A DNA stretch of 64,000 bases from Carnobacterium viridans (GTDB taxonomy: Bacteria > Bacillota > Bacilli > Lactobacillales > Carnobacteriaceae). A program made the translations under genes and the position numbers. The stretch is taken from contig NZ_FNJW01000008.1 of assembly GCF_900102725.1 (NCBI RefSeq), positions 1,178,001 through 1,242,000 on the forward strand. Direction: 5' to 3'. Shown here piece after piece: positions 6,678 to 16,429 of this stretch; position 1 is the first letter of the stretch, and every line of letters starts with the position of its first letter. The notes beneath the pieces were generated by a model that saw nothing but the letters and a program-made list of their open reading frames with translations, was not told the origin of the DNA and searched no databases.

Positions 6678-8468
6678 TTACATTTCACCAGTTTTTTCTT
6701 GATAGGTTTGCAATTCATACATATCAAAATAGGTTCCTTTTTTATCGATCAATTCATCATGAGTCCCTTTTTCCACAATTTCACCATTGCTCAAAACTAA
6801 AATTTGATCTGCATCTTTTACAGTGGATAATCGGTGAGCAATGATTAAAGACGTTCGGTTTTTGCGCATATTGGCTAACCCTTTTTGAATTTTCTCTTCT
6901 GTTTCGGTATCTATATTAGCCGTTGCTTCATCAAGAATTAGAATACGCGGCGAACGCAGAATGGTTCTAGCAAAACTGATTAATTGCTTTTCTCCGGCAG
7001 ATAAACTTGCTCCACGTTCGATGACCTTTGATGCGTAACCATGCTCCATTTCAGATATAAACTCATCTGCATAAACAAACTCAGCAGCTTTTTTAACTTC
7101 AGCCTCTGTGTAGTCACTATTGTACATTCGAATATTGTCTGCGATATTTCCATAAAATAGGAAACTATCCTGCAGAACCAATCCCATTTTAGTTCGAAGA
7201 CCTTCTATTGGCATATCCTTGAGTGAGTGACCATCAATGGTGATCTCTCCTTCGTGATACTCGTAGAACCGCATCAGTACATTAATAATGGAACTTTTTC
7301 CTGATCCCGTTTGACCGACTAAAGCAACTGTTTCTCCCGGCTTCACTTCAAAACTGATATTACGTAAGACTTGTTTACTTCCATCATATGAGAAGTTCAA
7401 GTTATTTACACGAATATGGCCTTCTGTGATCATACCGTTTGTGTCTGGCTTAGATTGTGGAGCAAGTTCTTCATTTTTCAACAACTCTTGAACTCTATGC
7501 CCTGAAACAATTCCATCTTGTAATGAACTTAAGCTGTTCATCATTTGGCTGATTGGTTGGAAAAATGATCGTGAATAAGCCGTAAACGCGTATACCAAAC
7601 CTATATTAATGTTCCCTTGGGTCCAATCTTGATACCCAAAAATAAGCAGCACTGCTACTAGAGCGATTGATTCAATCACATTGATTGCAGGCGCCAATAA
7701 TAAGGCATTCATACTATACATCGAGCGACGTGAAACGACATATTCTTCATTAATCGTATTGAACTCGTCTACTAATCGCTCTTCTTGGTTGTATTTTTGA
7801 ATAATGCTCATCCCACTAATGGACTCACTTAAATTGGCATTCAGCTGACTTAATACTTTTCGCATACGACTGTAAACAAGTGTACTCTTCTTTCGATAAA
7901 CACCTGCGATCCAAACAATAACCGGTGTGAATAGAAGAAAAACTAAAGCCATTCTCCAGTTCAGCGCAAACATAGCAATTGTAATCGACAATACATTGAA
8001 CACCCCAGTAGCAATGGTCAAAAAGACAGTCCAAAATTCTTTAATCGTCTCTGTATCATTTGTTACTCTGGATACAACTGTCCCCGCTGGTGTCTGATCG
8101 AAATAGCGCATGCCAAGTAAAACGACCTTTTCATACAATTGATTTCGAATATTGCCCACGGTTCTTTCTGAAGCCGTGTTAAAGAGAAAGTCTTTTGCAT
8201 AAGCAAATACAGCTTTAAGAAGGGTTAATATCCCGTAAAAGATTACGATACGTACTGTGATTTCGATTGTTGCTGTTCCATTTGCTAAATACGTATCGAT
8301 GTAACGCTGAATAATAATGGGCAGATACGCAGCGATAGTTGAACCAAATGCTAGGAATACAAATGAAACGAGAAATAGGAATTGATAAGGCCTTGCAAAC
8401 CGAAACAAGCTAAGTAAAATACGCCAAGATTCTTTAGTAGAAAAAGCCGTTTGTTTTTGGTTCTCCAT
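6678..8468 (-). CDS. yheH: Heterodimeric ABC exporter subunit, BmrD/YheH-like
   Basis: The 596-residue half-transporter has six membrane helices in its N-terminal half (up to about residue 320) and a nucleotide-binding domain with Walker A GQTGSGKSS, signature LSAGEKQ and a complete Walker B, ILDEATANID, with the catalytic glutamate. The partner upstream has Asp at that position, so this pair has one competent and one degenerate ATP site, as in BmrC/BmrD and LmrC/LmrD multidrug exporters. The two genes overlap by one base. The assignment to the YheH group is by resemblance, and the protein is shorter than the B. subtilis one. Confidence 0.85.
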   Translation of the reverse strand: MENQKQTAFSTKESWRILLSLFRFARPYQFLFLVSFVFLAFGSTIAAYLPIIIQRYIDTYLANGTATIEITVRIVIFYGILTLLKAVFAYAKDFLFNTASERTVGNIRNQLYEKVVLLGMRYFDQTPAGTVVSRVTNDTETIKEFWTVFLTIATGVFNVLSITIAMFALNWRMALVFLLFTPVIVWIAGVYRKKSTLVYSRMRKVLSQLNANLSESISGMSIIQKYNQEERLVDEFNTINEEYVVSRRSMYSMNALLLAPAINVIESIALVAVLLIFGYQDWTQGNINIGLVYAFTAYSRSFFQPISQMMNSLSSLQDGIVSGHRVQELLKNEELAPQSKPDTNGMITEGHIRVNNLNFSYDGSKQVLRNISFEVKPGETVALVGQTGSGKSSIINVLMRFYEYHEGEITIDGHSLKDMPIEGLRTKMGLVLQDSFLFYGNIADNIRMYNSDYTEAEVKKAAEFVYADEFISEMEHGYASKVIERGASLSAGEKQLISFARTILRSPRILILDEATANIDTETEEKIQKGLANMRKNRTSLIIAHRLSTVKDADQILVLSNGEIVEKGTHDELIDKKGTYFDMYELQTYQEKTGEM

Positions 8469-10225
8469 TATAACCCCTCCCCATCTAATTTTTTCTCTAG
8501 CTGTTGTTTTTGATACATATCACGGTACCAACCTTTTGTTTCGATTAATTGCTCGTGAGAACCACGTTCACTAATGCTTCCTTTTTCCATGACGATGATT
8601 TCATCTGCGTGCATGATTGAACTGATGCGGTGAGCAGAAATAATCGTTGTTTTGTTGCTTCGTTCTTTTTTCAATGAATTTAAAATAGCTTCTTCTGTGT
8701 GAGCATCTACAGCTGATAAGGAATCATCTAGAATCAGACAATCTGGCTCCACTGCTAAAGCGCGAGCAATAGCAATACGCTGTTTTTGTCCACCAGATAA
8801 AGAAACACCTCGTTCACCCACTTCGGTATCGTACCCCTGTGGAAATTGTAAAATATCTTCGTGAACATTTGCTAATTTTGCATATTTTTCAACTTCTTCT
8901 TGCGTTAAATTCGGATTCCCAAATCGGATGTTTTCTCTAATGGTTGTTGAAAACAGAAAATTTTCTTGTGGGACGATTGCAATGCCTTTTTTTAGCGATT
9001 CTAAAGCATAGTCCTTTATATTAATACCGTTATATGAAATCATTCCTTCATATTGATCGTAATCGCGTAACAATAATTTATAGAGTGCACTCTTTCCAGC
9101 ACCCGTTCTGCCAACGACTCCCAGCATATTTCCTTTTGCTAAGTGAAAAGAAATATTGGTTAAAACAGGTTTCTCATCATCTGGATAAGTAAACGATTGG
9201 ATATCAAAAACAATATCTCCCTCTAATGCTTGACGATAAGGGTTTTCTATTTCTACAATAGAAGGGGTATAAGCTAATAAAACATCTACTCTATCATAAG
9301 CTGCACTTCCTCTTTCAAGAGTATTGATTAGTCCACCTACTGCGAGCAACGGCCATTGCATCATACCGATGTAACTGATAAAAGCTACTAAATCTCCAAT
9401 TGATATCCGTCCACTTTGAACATAATTTCCACCAACTAATAAAGCAATCACATAAGTCAGCCCCATGACAATTTCTATACTTGGATTTAAAGCTGCTTTT
9501 AATTTGTAGACACGTTGATTCTCATCGACAACGTGTTGCGTCTCTTCTTTAAAAGCAGACAAATCTTCTTTTTCTTCACCCAACGTTTTTAAGACCTTCA
9601 TTCCTGTTACACTTTCTTGAACATGGTCATTCATTGATGAAAAAGCTCGTAATGCACCACGATAACGTGCATGGATCATTTTCCCTAAATACGTTGAAAC
9701 AATGATCAATATAGGTAGAGGTAAAACGGACACTAATGTTAGTTTCCAATCGATGAAAAAGAACATTGAAAAGAGTGTTACACCACCTAATGATAAGGCA
9801 TCCGTCAACGTCAATACACCATCTGCTGCAACAAATCGGATAGCTGCCAAGTCATTTGTGGCATGTGCCATCAAATCACCTGTCCGGTATTTGTGGAAAA
9901 ATTCTGAATCCATACGCGTGAAAAATGAAAACAAACGATTACGCAATATAGATTCAATCAATGTTGAATTTCCAAATAACGCCATTCTCCATCCATAACG
10001 CAAGGCGTACATAATTAGTGCAAAAATAAGGATCAAACTCACCCAAAAAATTAAAATCTTCCAATTTAACGTTCCAGCTATAAAGTGGTCAATGATGGTT
10101 CCAATAATTTTAGGATTCATCACTTGTAGAATGGCACAAATAATTAACGCGGAAACACCAAAGGAATAGCTTTTCCAACGTAATTTAAAAAACCAGCCAT
10201 ATTTTTTTAACGTATTAAACATCAT
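8468..10225 (-). CDS. yheI: Heterodimeric ABC exporter subunit, BmrC/YheI-like
   Basis: The 585-residue half-transporter has the length of B. subtilis YheI. It has six membrane helices, then Walker A GRTGAGKSA, signature LSGGQKQR and Walker B LILDDSLSAVD, where Asp replaces the catalytic glutamate. This marks the degenerate subunit of a heterodimeric exporter. The N-terminus FNTLKKYGWFFKLRWKSY also resembles YheI. With the next gene it should form a drug or lipid exporter. No leader-peptide gene like bmrB was recognised in the short upstream region. Confidence 0.87.
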   Translation of the reverse strand: MMFNTLKKYGWFFKLRWKSYSFGVSALIICAILQVMNPKIIGTIIDHFIAGTLNWKILIFWVSLILIFALIMYALRYGWRMALFGNSTLIESILRNRLFSFFTRMDSEFFHKYRTGDLMAHATNDLAAIRFVAADGVLTLTDALSLGGVTLFSMFFFIDWKLTLVSVLPLPILIIVSTYLGKMIHARYRGALRAFSSMNDHVQESVTGMKVLKTLGEEKEDLSAFKEETQHVVDENQRVYKLKAALNPSIEIVMGLTYVIALLVGGNYVQSGRISIGDLVAFISYIGMMQWPLLAVGGLINTLERGSAAYDRVDVLLAYTPSIVEIENPYRQALEGDIVFDIQSFTYPDDEKPVLTNISFHLAKGNMLGVVGRTGAGKSALYKLLLRDYDQYEGMISYNGINIKDYALESLKKGIAIVPQENFLFSTTIRENIRFGNPNLTQEEVEKYAKLANVHEDILQFPQGYDTEVGERGVSLSGGQKQRIAIARALAVEPDCLILDDSLSAVDAHTEEAILNSLKKERSNKTTIISAHRISSIMHADEIIVMEKGSISERGSHEQLIETKGWYRDMYQKQQLEKKLDGEGL

Positions 10226-10280
10226 TTCGTTCCTTTCTTTTACTTACTGAATTTTTAGAAGTCATTATATTTCAAACCAC

Positions 10281-10314
10281 AAAAAAACAAATAGAAAGGA
10301 AACTTCCTATTTGT
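10281..10314 (-). terminator. Terminator of the CoA-disulfide reductase operon
   Basis: On the minus strand ACAAATAG pairs with CTATTTGT, extended by a few bulged pairs, and is followed by seven T. It separates the arsR-reductase unit from the exporter operon. Confidence 0.75.
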
Positions 10315-10340
10315 CCCGAATAGTAGTTATGAGTGGTGTA

Positions 10341-12005
10341 TTATTTTTTTAGTTTCATCATTTTGAGATAATTTTGATAATTTTTATTTCCACCTGATAA
10401 GTTGTACACTTTTGTAAATCCATGATGGATCAGTACATTTTGAGCAGCATTACCTGTAACGCCTTTATTGCAGTAGGTAATTGTTACTAAAGATTGATCC
10501 AACTCTGCACTTCTCTCTCTTAATTCAGCCAGAGAAATATGAATCGCTCCTTTAACATGAGCCTTTTCAAAATCCTTTTTTGAACGTGTATCAACGATTT
10601 GCAGAGTCTCACCTGTATTTTGAAGTTGCACTAAATCAGCTGGTGTCATCAACGGATTACGTTTTAAGGCATTATCTAACGCCATGCCCGTATAAAGAAT
10701 AGGGTCTTTCGTTGTCGCAAATGGTGGAGCGTAAGCCAAATCTAAATGGAATAAATCTTCAGCTTTTGCTTTAAAGGTAATGGCTGTTGCGATGACGTCG
10801 ATTCGTTTGTCGACGCCACCTTGACCAATAGCTTGCGCACCTAGAATGCGACCGTTTTTTTTATCTGCTAATGCTTTGATGGTTAATTCTTTCCCACCTA
10901 AATACTCGGCATGGTCTGGCTTGATATTATATAAAATTTCAACATCATAACCTTCTTTTTTTGCTTCTTTTTCGGTTAATCCTGTTTGACCAACATGTAG
11001 ATCAAAGATTCTAAAGATCCCTGTTCCTAATACTCCTCGATGCTCTAAATCGCCACCAGTAATAACATCTCCAGCAATCCGACCCATTTTATTAGCCGTT
11101 GAGCCCAGTGGACGATAGATAGGTTTTCCTGTAATAACGGAGAAGCTTTCGGCTACATCTCCAACTGCATAAACATCTGGAAGATTGGTTTGCATTTTTT
11201 TGTTGACCGCAATGGCTCTGGAAGCTCCAAGTTCTACTCCCATTTCTTTAGCTAATTCTGTATTGGGGCGTACACCTGCAGATAAGATAACGATATCCGG
11301 TTCAATTGTAACGCCATTTGTCGTAATAACTTTCTCGATTGTTGTTTCTCCTTCAATCGTTTTTACAGTATCACTAAGGATCAAATTCACGCCTTTCTCG
11401 CGCATATGCTCCTCTACACGGAAAGTCATGTCCGCGTCCATTGGGGGCATCACTTGATCTTCTAATTGAACAACTGTTACTTCCAGTCCTTTATGAATCA
11501 ATTGTTCTGTCATTTCTAAACCAATAAATCCAGCACCAATAATCAACGCTTTTTTTGGTTGTTTAACAGAATAAGCTCCAATATTTCGGGCGTCTTGAAT
11601 ATTTCGAACTTGGAACACATTATCATACTCTTTTTGATTAAATGGAGGTGGAGTAAATGGAGAAGCCCCAGTCGCAAAGACTAATACATCGTAGTTTTCT
11701 ACTTTCTTTTCTCCAGAAACAAGATTTGTCACTTCTACTTGTTTGTGGGTATGATCAATCTTTGTTACTTTATGCTCTGTGAAAACTGAGACATTGTATC
11801 TCTTTTTGAACCACTCTGCATTTCTAGGCGTTAAGTCACTTAATTCTTCCACTTCTCCACCAATTTGATAAGGAATTCCACAAACTGAATAAGAAATGTC
11901 TTTTCCTTGATCATAAACGACAATTTCAGCATCCTCTGTATTTCTTCGAGCTTTAGCTGCTACAGATGTACCCGAAGCAACGGATCCAATCACAATAATT
12001 TTCAT
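10341..12005 (-). CDS. CoA-disulfide reductase with C-terminal rhodanese domain
   Basis: The 554-residue flavoprotein combines a pyridine nucleotide-disulfide oxidoreductase body with a rhodanese domain (about 460-554). The N-terminal GSVASGTSVAAKARR binds FAD, and Cys42 in YSVCGIPY matches the single active-site cysteine of CoA-disulfide reductases and NADH oxidases. A second Rossmann motif, IIGAGFIGLEM, binds NAD(P)H. The rhodanese loop YCNKGVTG carries Cys512. Such fusions reduce CoA disulfide, CoA persulfide or polysulfide. The gene overlaps the upstream arsR-type repressor by 4 bases, so it is very likely controlled by it. Confidence 0.88.
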   Translation of the reverse strand: MKIIVIGSVASGTSVAAKARRNTEDAEIVVYDQGKDISYSVCGIPYQIGGEVEELSDLTPRNAEWFKKRYNVSVFTEHKVTKIDHTHKQVEVTNLVSGEKKVENYDVLVFATGASPFTPPPFNQKEYDNVFQVRNIQDARNIGAYSVKQPKKALIIGAGFIGLEMTEQLIHKGLEVTVVQLEDQVMPPMDADMTFRVEEHMREKGVNLILSDTVKTIEGETTIEKVITTNGVTIEPDIVILSAGVRPNTELAKEMGVELGASRAIAVNKKMQTNLPDVYAVGDVAESFSVITGKPIYRPLGSTANKMGRIAGDVITGGDLEHRGVLGTGIFRIFDLHVGQTGLTEKEAKKEGYDVEILYNIKPDHAEYLGGKELTIKALADKKNGRILGAQAIGQGGVDKRIDVIATAITFKAKAEDLFHLDLAYAPPFATTKDPILYTGMALDNALKRNPLMTPADLVQLQNTGETLQIVDTRSKKDFEKAHVKGAIHISLAELRERSAELDQSLVTITYCNKGVTGNAAQNVLIHHGFTKVYNLSGGNKNYQNYLKMMKLKK

Positions 12006-12304
12006 GAATTTTCTCCTCCTATTTGCTGTGTAGTTGCAGAAGTAAGTTGACTAGTATCAGATACTAGTTGATCAATACACTTTTCATTTAATGAATAGTG
12101 ATGCCATGTTCCAATTTTTTCTACTGTAACTAAACCTGCATTTAAAAGAACTTTTATATGATGAGATAACGTAGGCTGTGTAAAATCAAATTGCTCCAGA
12201 ATATCGCAAGCACATAACTCACCATTAGAAAGCATATCTATTATTTGTACACGTTTAGGATCAGACAAAGCTTTCATCACTTTTGCATAAGATTCATAGT
12301 CCAT
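12002..12304 (-). CDS. ArsR/SmtB-family repressor
   Basis: The 100-residue winged-helix repressor has a CxC pair (Cys31 and Cys33 in ELCACDIL), the place where ArsR proteins bind As(III)/Sb(III), and a recognition helix QPTLSHHIKVL. The third ArsR cysteine is absent. Because the partner gene handles disulfides and sulfane sulfur, the pair could instead sense persulfides or thiol stress. An inverted repeat between its own -35 and -10 elements predicts autorepression. Confidence 0.85.
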   Translation of the reverse strand: MDYESYAKVMKALSDPKRVQIIDMLSNGELCACDILEQFDFTQPTLSHHIKVLLNAGLVTVEKIGTWHHYSLNEKCIDQLVSDTSQLTSATTQQIGGENS

Positions 12305-12336
12305 AGTTAAACCTCTTTCTTTTTTCTACTCTTACT

Positions 12337-12365
12337 AATATAGATGACATTCTATCTATACGCAA
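12337..12365 (-). promoter_or_regulatory. Promoter with ArsR-type operator in the spacer
   Basis: On the minus strand -35 TTGCGT (12365-12360) and -10 TATATT (12342-12337) are 17 bases apart. A perfect inverted repeat TATAGAT-8-ATCTATA at 12339-12360 occupies the spacer and part of both boxes, the usual site of ArsR-family repression. The binding protein is inferred from position. Confidence 0.75.
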
Positions 12366-12470
12366 CTATTTTATTTTGAAAGAAAGAACTTCATGTGGCA
12401 TTCCTTATGTACATGAAACTCTATCTTTTTTGTATTGATGAATGAACATCACAAACTTTTTGAGCAGTTT

Positions 12471-12776
12471 AGGATGAGGTAAGAGAGTTCTATCTCACAA
12501 TTTTAGATAGAGAAAAGGATTTAGTATGATTTATATAGATTCTACTTCACAAAACTGTACGAAAAGAAGAAGAGATTATGAGCTAAAGCGGTTGTAGGTC
12601 ATATTTGTATCTAAAAAATAGACTGAATTATGAGCTAACAGAGGTCTATCTCACAATCTCACACAAAAAAGTTCCGTTTTATTCACTAGACGAAGCCTAG
12701 CTCATAATCGGAACTTAAAAACAGCGAGGATTATAGGGTAAAAGAGTTCTGGCGCATTACGGGAAAAATTTTAACT
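12471..12776. repeat. Six degenerate 51-bp tandem repeats
   Basis: Units begin at about 12471, 12522, 12573, 12624, 12675 and 12726, so the period is 51 bases throughout. The common core is close to ATTATGAGCTAA followed by GTTCTATCTCACAAT, which is itself an imperfect palindrome (ATTATGAG against CTCACAAT), and a tail rich in A. Units 3 and 4 are the most alike, unit 2 the most diverged. No reading frame with a ribosome site runs through them. The array fills the gap between the arsR and topB genes. Function unknown. Confidence 0.75.
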
Positions 12777-12781
12777 ACTAA

Positions 12782-12814
12782 AAGAGTCAAAGCACTACTC
12801 CCGCTTTGACTCTT
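12782..12814 (-). terminator. Terminator of topB
   Basis: A perfect 12-bp stem AAGAGTCAAAGC (12782-12793) pairs with 12803-12814, and T-rich sequence follows on the minus strand. Confidence 0.75.
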
Positions 12815-12882
12815 GGTAGATTCATCCATATCAATTTGTTTAATCATTAGTTGCAACAAAACGAACTGCTTTTTCCTTGCTT

Positions 12883-15021
12883 TCATTTCTTTTCTGTTTT
12901 TTCATAAGGTTTAAACAATAACTTGTTGTCTTCTGTCAGTATAAGGGCAGCTGAAAATGTTTGACCCGTTTTTTTCTTAAATCCTTTTAAAAGCTGCGTT
13001 TCTCTCGTATTAAGTAACTTTTTAAGTGTTGCTTCAGAAAGTGTTTTCCCTACGTACCTTTTGGGCAAAGTGAAGGTGCAACCATTGCTATAGCCACTAC
13101 AGCCATAAAACTTTCCTTTGTCGATCATCATCTGTCCACAAACTGGACACTTTCCAATTGCCTTCTGCGACAAATGGCTGATACTTTTGGTATGAGTTGA
13201 CCAATCGTTCTTTTCAATAACTTGTGCACTTGAATCTAAGGTATGAGCAATAAATTTTTGAATACTGTCTAAGAAAGCTTGTTGGGTGCCATCTTCATTT
13301 TTAATTTTCTTTAGATAGGTTTCCCACTTAGCCGTCATTTCAGGACTACTTAGAAGGGTATTTTCGACAGCTTGGCACAAGATTTCCCCTTTTTGAGTAA
13401 CCGTCACATTATTTTTTTGAATCTCTATATAGTGCTGCTTTTTAAGGGTTTCTAAAACATTCGCTCTTGTTGCTTCTGTTCCAATACCTTCTGTTGCCTT
13501 TAAGATCTCTTTTTCTTCTTCATTCTCTAATTCTTTGCCGCACGTTTTCATTGCGGTAATCAACGTACCTTCTGTGTAAGTTTTCGGTGGCGAAGTAAAT
13601 CCCTCTGAAGTATTTAGATCTGCTTCTACTGACTCCCCTTTTTTTACTAACGGTAATTCACCAGTTGTTTCTTTATCCGACTTTTTGCTTGCACCATATT
13701 CTAATCGCTGCCAACCTTTATCCAATATCACCTTTCCTTTGCTTATAAACGGAACAGTTTTAATGTCTACAGTGACAGTTGTTTCATCATATTTATAGTC
13801 TGTCTCAAACATAGCCATTGTTCGCTTTAAAATAGTAAAGTAAATTTCTTTTTGAATAGATGGCAGCTTCTCCAATGCTTTTTGTGTAGGTACTTTTTTA
13901 GTTGGAATAATAGCATAATGCTCTTGAACCTTTGAACCGTCTACATAGCGTTTTCGTTTGCTTGTATTTGGCTCTTTAATGGTGTGGTTTAATATACCTT
14001 GATACCCTTCTATTCTTTCTAACAAATACCGAAACTCTGAATCAGTGATGTATCTGCAATCACTTCTGGGATAACTGACTAATTTAGCCTCATAAAGCGA
14101 CTGTACATGTTTCAATGTATCTGAAGGGCTCACCTTATATTTTTTGTTTACTAAACTTTGTAAATCACTTAATGAAAACAGAAATGGCGAAGGCTGTGAT
14201 ATCCTTTTAGTTTCAACAGAAGAAATCACACCAGGATTGCTAGCCAGTAAACCGTGTTTTTTGATTAATTCTTGCAGTTCTTTTTTCGTTGAGAATTTCT
14301 TACTGTACTTGGCTTTAAATAGTCCATTTTCAGCTTTTACTGTTGCATGTAATTCGAAAAATGGTTCTGGAATAAAGTTTTCAATCTGTTTCTGGCGCGT
14401 ATAAATCATATAAAGCGTCGGTGTTTGAACGCGTCCGACACTGAATACTCCTTCGTTGATGCCTTTTTTCTGCAAAGAGAGAGTATACATACGAGATAAA
14501 TTAATCCCCACCAACCAATCACTTATTTGCCGTGTTTGGGCTTCAACGTAGGAAGAATAAAATTCTTTTCCATCTCTTAAATCAGAAAAACCTTTTTGGA
14601 TTTCATCAGATTCAAGTGAATTGATCCATAATCGTTTAATTTCTTTATTCCCCGCTTTTGCCTGATTGATGATCGAACGCGCAATATTTTCTCCTTCGCG
14701 ATCACTATCGGTAGCGATGATGATTTGATCAGCTTCTTTTAACAATTTTTTTACGACATTAAATTGCTTGGCTTTTCCCTGTCCCACTTTAAACTTAAAT
14801 GTTTCTGGAATAATAGGCAGCTCTTTCATGTTCCATTTCTTCCATTCATCCTTGTATTCCTCTGGAGAAGCCAATTCGACTAAGTGTCCAAATCCCCAAG
14901 TAATCACGTCATTAGATGGGTTTAAAACAATATACCCGTCTTTTTTTGAAAATTTTCCAAAAGACTCCGCATAAGCCTGCGCTTGGGAAGGTTTCTCTGC
15001 AAGTATTACTGTATGTCCCAT
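12883..15021 (-). CDS. topB: DNA topoisomerase III
   Basis: The 712-residue type IA topoisomerase changes DNA linking number by single-strand passage. The Toprim domain is at the N-terminus (ILAEKPSQAQAYAESFG, then ATDSDREGENIAR), the region around SYPRSDCRY holds the catalytic tyrosine, and a C-terminal four-cysteine zinc finger starts with CPVCGQMM. ATG 15021 was chosen because GGGAG lies 12 bases before it; the ATG at 15033 touches that site. It is alone between the repeat array and an unrelated gene. No plasmid or conjugation genes flank it, so a chromosomal housekeeping or accessory copy is likely. Confidence 0.9.
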   Translation of the reverse strand: MGHTVILAEKPSQAQAYAESFGKFSKKDGYIVLNPSNDVITWGFGHLVELASPEEYKDEWKKWNMKELPIIPETFKFKVGQGKAKQFNVVKKLLKEADQIIIATDSDREGENIARSIINQAKAGNKEIKRLWINSLESDEIQKGFSDLRDGKEFYSSYVEAQTRQISDWLVGINLSRMYTLSLQKKGINEGVFSVGRVQTPTLYMIYTRQKQIENFIPEPFFELHATVKAENGLFKAKYSKKFSTKKELQELIKKHGLLASNPGVISSVETKRISQPSPFLFSLSDLQSLVNKKYKVSPSDTLKHVQSLYEAKLVSYPRSDCRYITDSEFRYLLERIEGYQGILNHTIKEPNTSKRKRYVDGSKVQEHYAIIPTKKVPTQKALEKLPSIQKEIYFTILKRTMAMFETDYKYDETTVTVDIKTVPFISKGKVILDKGWQRLEYGASKKSDKETTGELPLVKKGESVEADLNTSEGFTSPPKTYTEGTLITAMKTCGKELENEEEKEILKATEGIGTEATRANVLETLKKQHYIEIQKNNVTVTQKGEILCQAVENTLLSSPEMTAKWETYLKKIKNEDGTQQAFLDSIQKFIAHTLDSSAQVIEKNDWSTHTKSISHLSQKAIGKCPVCGQMMIDKGKFYGCSGYSNGCTFTLPKRYVGKTLSEATLKKLLNTRETQLLKGFKKKTGQTFSAALILTEDNKLLFKPYEKTEKK

Positions 15022-15202
15022 TGACTGATACATCTCCCTTACTGCTGTATTTTAGCGGTACCAAACGTCTATTTCTTTCCTTATTTTGGAAGATTCCTCT
15101 TTAAAAGTCAATCTATTAAAAAAATCAAATCAAGTATTTTTACAAAAATTAGAACTACTGAAATAAAGCAATCGTTACTGTAAATGAAGTTTTTCATAAC
15201 TC

Positions 15203-15250
15203 AAAAAGCTTGGTTTCTCAAGCTGGTATGCTAAGAAATCAAGCTTTTTT
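15203..15250 (-). terminator. Terminator downstream of the 261-residue hypothetical gene
   Basis: A 16-bp stem with one mismatch (15203-15218 with 15234-15249) has T-runs on both sides. The rest of the 379-base gap between topB and the hypothetical gene shows nothing recognisable. Confidence 0.7.
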
Positions 15251-15400
15251 ATTAATTAAAAAATAATATAAGTCCTTTAAATTTAGAGTATTTTTATATA
15301 CCCTTCTGTTCCGTTCACTTGGTTTCTTTGTCTACCTTGGATTAGCTTAATGACCTTATCAACACTAAAACGAGTGCTCTACTAAATTTTATTTCTTCAC

Positions 15401-16186
15401 CTATTTCGGGTAACGAATGTATTTTTTTTGTTTTGCAATTCCAATACGAAGATCACTTTTTGCTTTCTCTAAATTTAATGCAATCATTTTTTCTGGATCG
15501 TTCGATTCAATAAGATTTAAAGAGCGAAGATTTTCTTGCATTTTAGCAATATTCTTGGTAATTCCGGTAACAAATGTACGCTGATCACGTGATAAAGATC
15601 TCCATTCTTTCGTTGTTTCTAAATAGCCAAAATACGCTTGTAACATGCTATTTTGATCCACCAAGATAGACAATGTTTCGTATTGATAAAGATTGACCCA
15701 ATTGACTATTTCGATATTATGATCAATATCTTTTTGTGTTAACTGTTCTCTTAACAACAATCCCTCATGATAACGGTGATAATCGTTTGTCAGCAGGTTG
15801 AATTTCTGTTGCACCTCCCATAGGTGCTTGAATGATTTATACCCTTCAATTACAGCAACTTCTGTTGAATTTACCGGAATTTCCAACGGTTTCGTATAAT
15901 AAGCGGTATCTATTTTTAAATGTTCACCGCCAACACGGAAAATATTATTACTCGTATCTGCAAAAAGCGATAAATAAGACTGGGCAATTTCTGCTTCTTC
16001 TCTCTCTTCATCCCCAACTGTTGTAAAATAAGCGCTGGCTTTTGGTGCATTTCCTACTGTGAACCCAGCCATATAATAATGTTTTCCATTTACTTCCCAA
16101 AAGATAGGATTTACAAATACACCTTCATACCACTTGCTGAGTTTCTTTGCTTTCTTAATCAACAACTTTTCTGTTTTCTTATCCAT
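15401..16186 (-). CDS. Hypothetical protein, 261 residues
   Basis: I do not recognise the family. The protein has no signal peptide or membrane helix. The N-terminal half looks alpha/beta, with WEVNGKHYYMAGFTVGNAPKA and further strands to about residue 110. The C-terminal half is mainly helical and strongly charged, ending in a Lys-rich tail. It could be a cytoplasmic scaffold or nucleic-acid-associated protein, but there is no direct evidence. ATG 16186 has a GGAGG-type site. It has its own terminator and is therefore probably monocistronic. Confidence 0.7.
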   Translation of the reverse strand: MDKKTEKLLIKKAKKLSKWYEGVFVNPIFWEVNGKHYYMAGFTVGNAPKASAYFTTVGDEEREEAEIAQSYLSLFADTSNNIFRVGGEHLKIDTAYYTKPLEIPVNSTEVAVIEGYKSFKHLWEVQQKFNLLTNDYHRYHEGLLLREQLTQKDIDHNIEIVNWVNLYQYETLSILVDQNSMLQAYFGYLETTKEWRSLSRDQRTFVTGITKNIAKMQENLRSLNLIESNDPEKMIALNLEKAKSDLRIGIAKQKKYIRYPK

Positions 16187-16360
16187 TTTTTCCTCCTAAT
16201 AGTGACAATCGCGTTATAGTCATATACTACGCAAAGTATTTCATATAAAGTTTTATTGCATCACTATAAAGTATATAGAGTTATTTCTGCATCTGCAAAT
16301 GAAATCCTTTAAAGCGAAGGGCTATAAACTCATTAGCTTAGTTCAGTAAAATAAATCGAT

Positions 16361-16409
16361 AAAAAGCCGCATCAGAAACCTTTATTAAGATTTTCTGATA
16401 CGACCTTTT
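16361..16409 (-). terminator. Terminator of the ugp operon
   Basis: On the minus strand an 18-bp stem forms with all bases paired if G-U pairs are allowed, and it ends in five U. On the plus strand the same positions are A-C mismatches, so it is directional for the ugp operon. Confidence 0.8.
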
Positions 16410-16429
16410 ATTTGCTAAAGTTATATTAC

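Noticed and set aside
9702-9998. 98-residue frame on the plus strand inside the exporter gene
   Set aside because: It is antisense to a clear ABC exporter membrane domain and has no ribosome site.
12471-12776. CRISPR array
   Set aside because: The whole 51-base unit is repeated in degenerate form; there are no identical repeats alternating with unique spacers and no cas genes.
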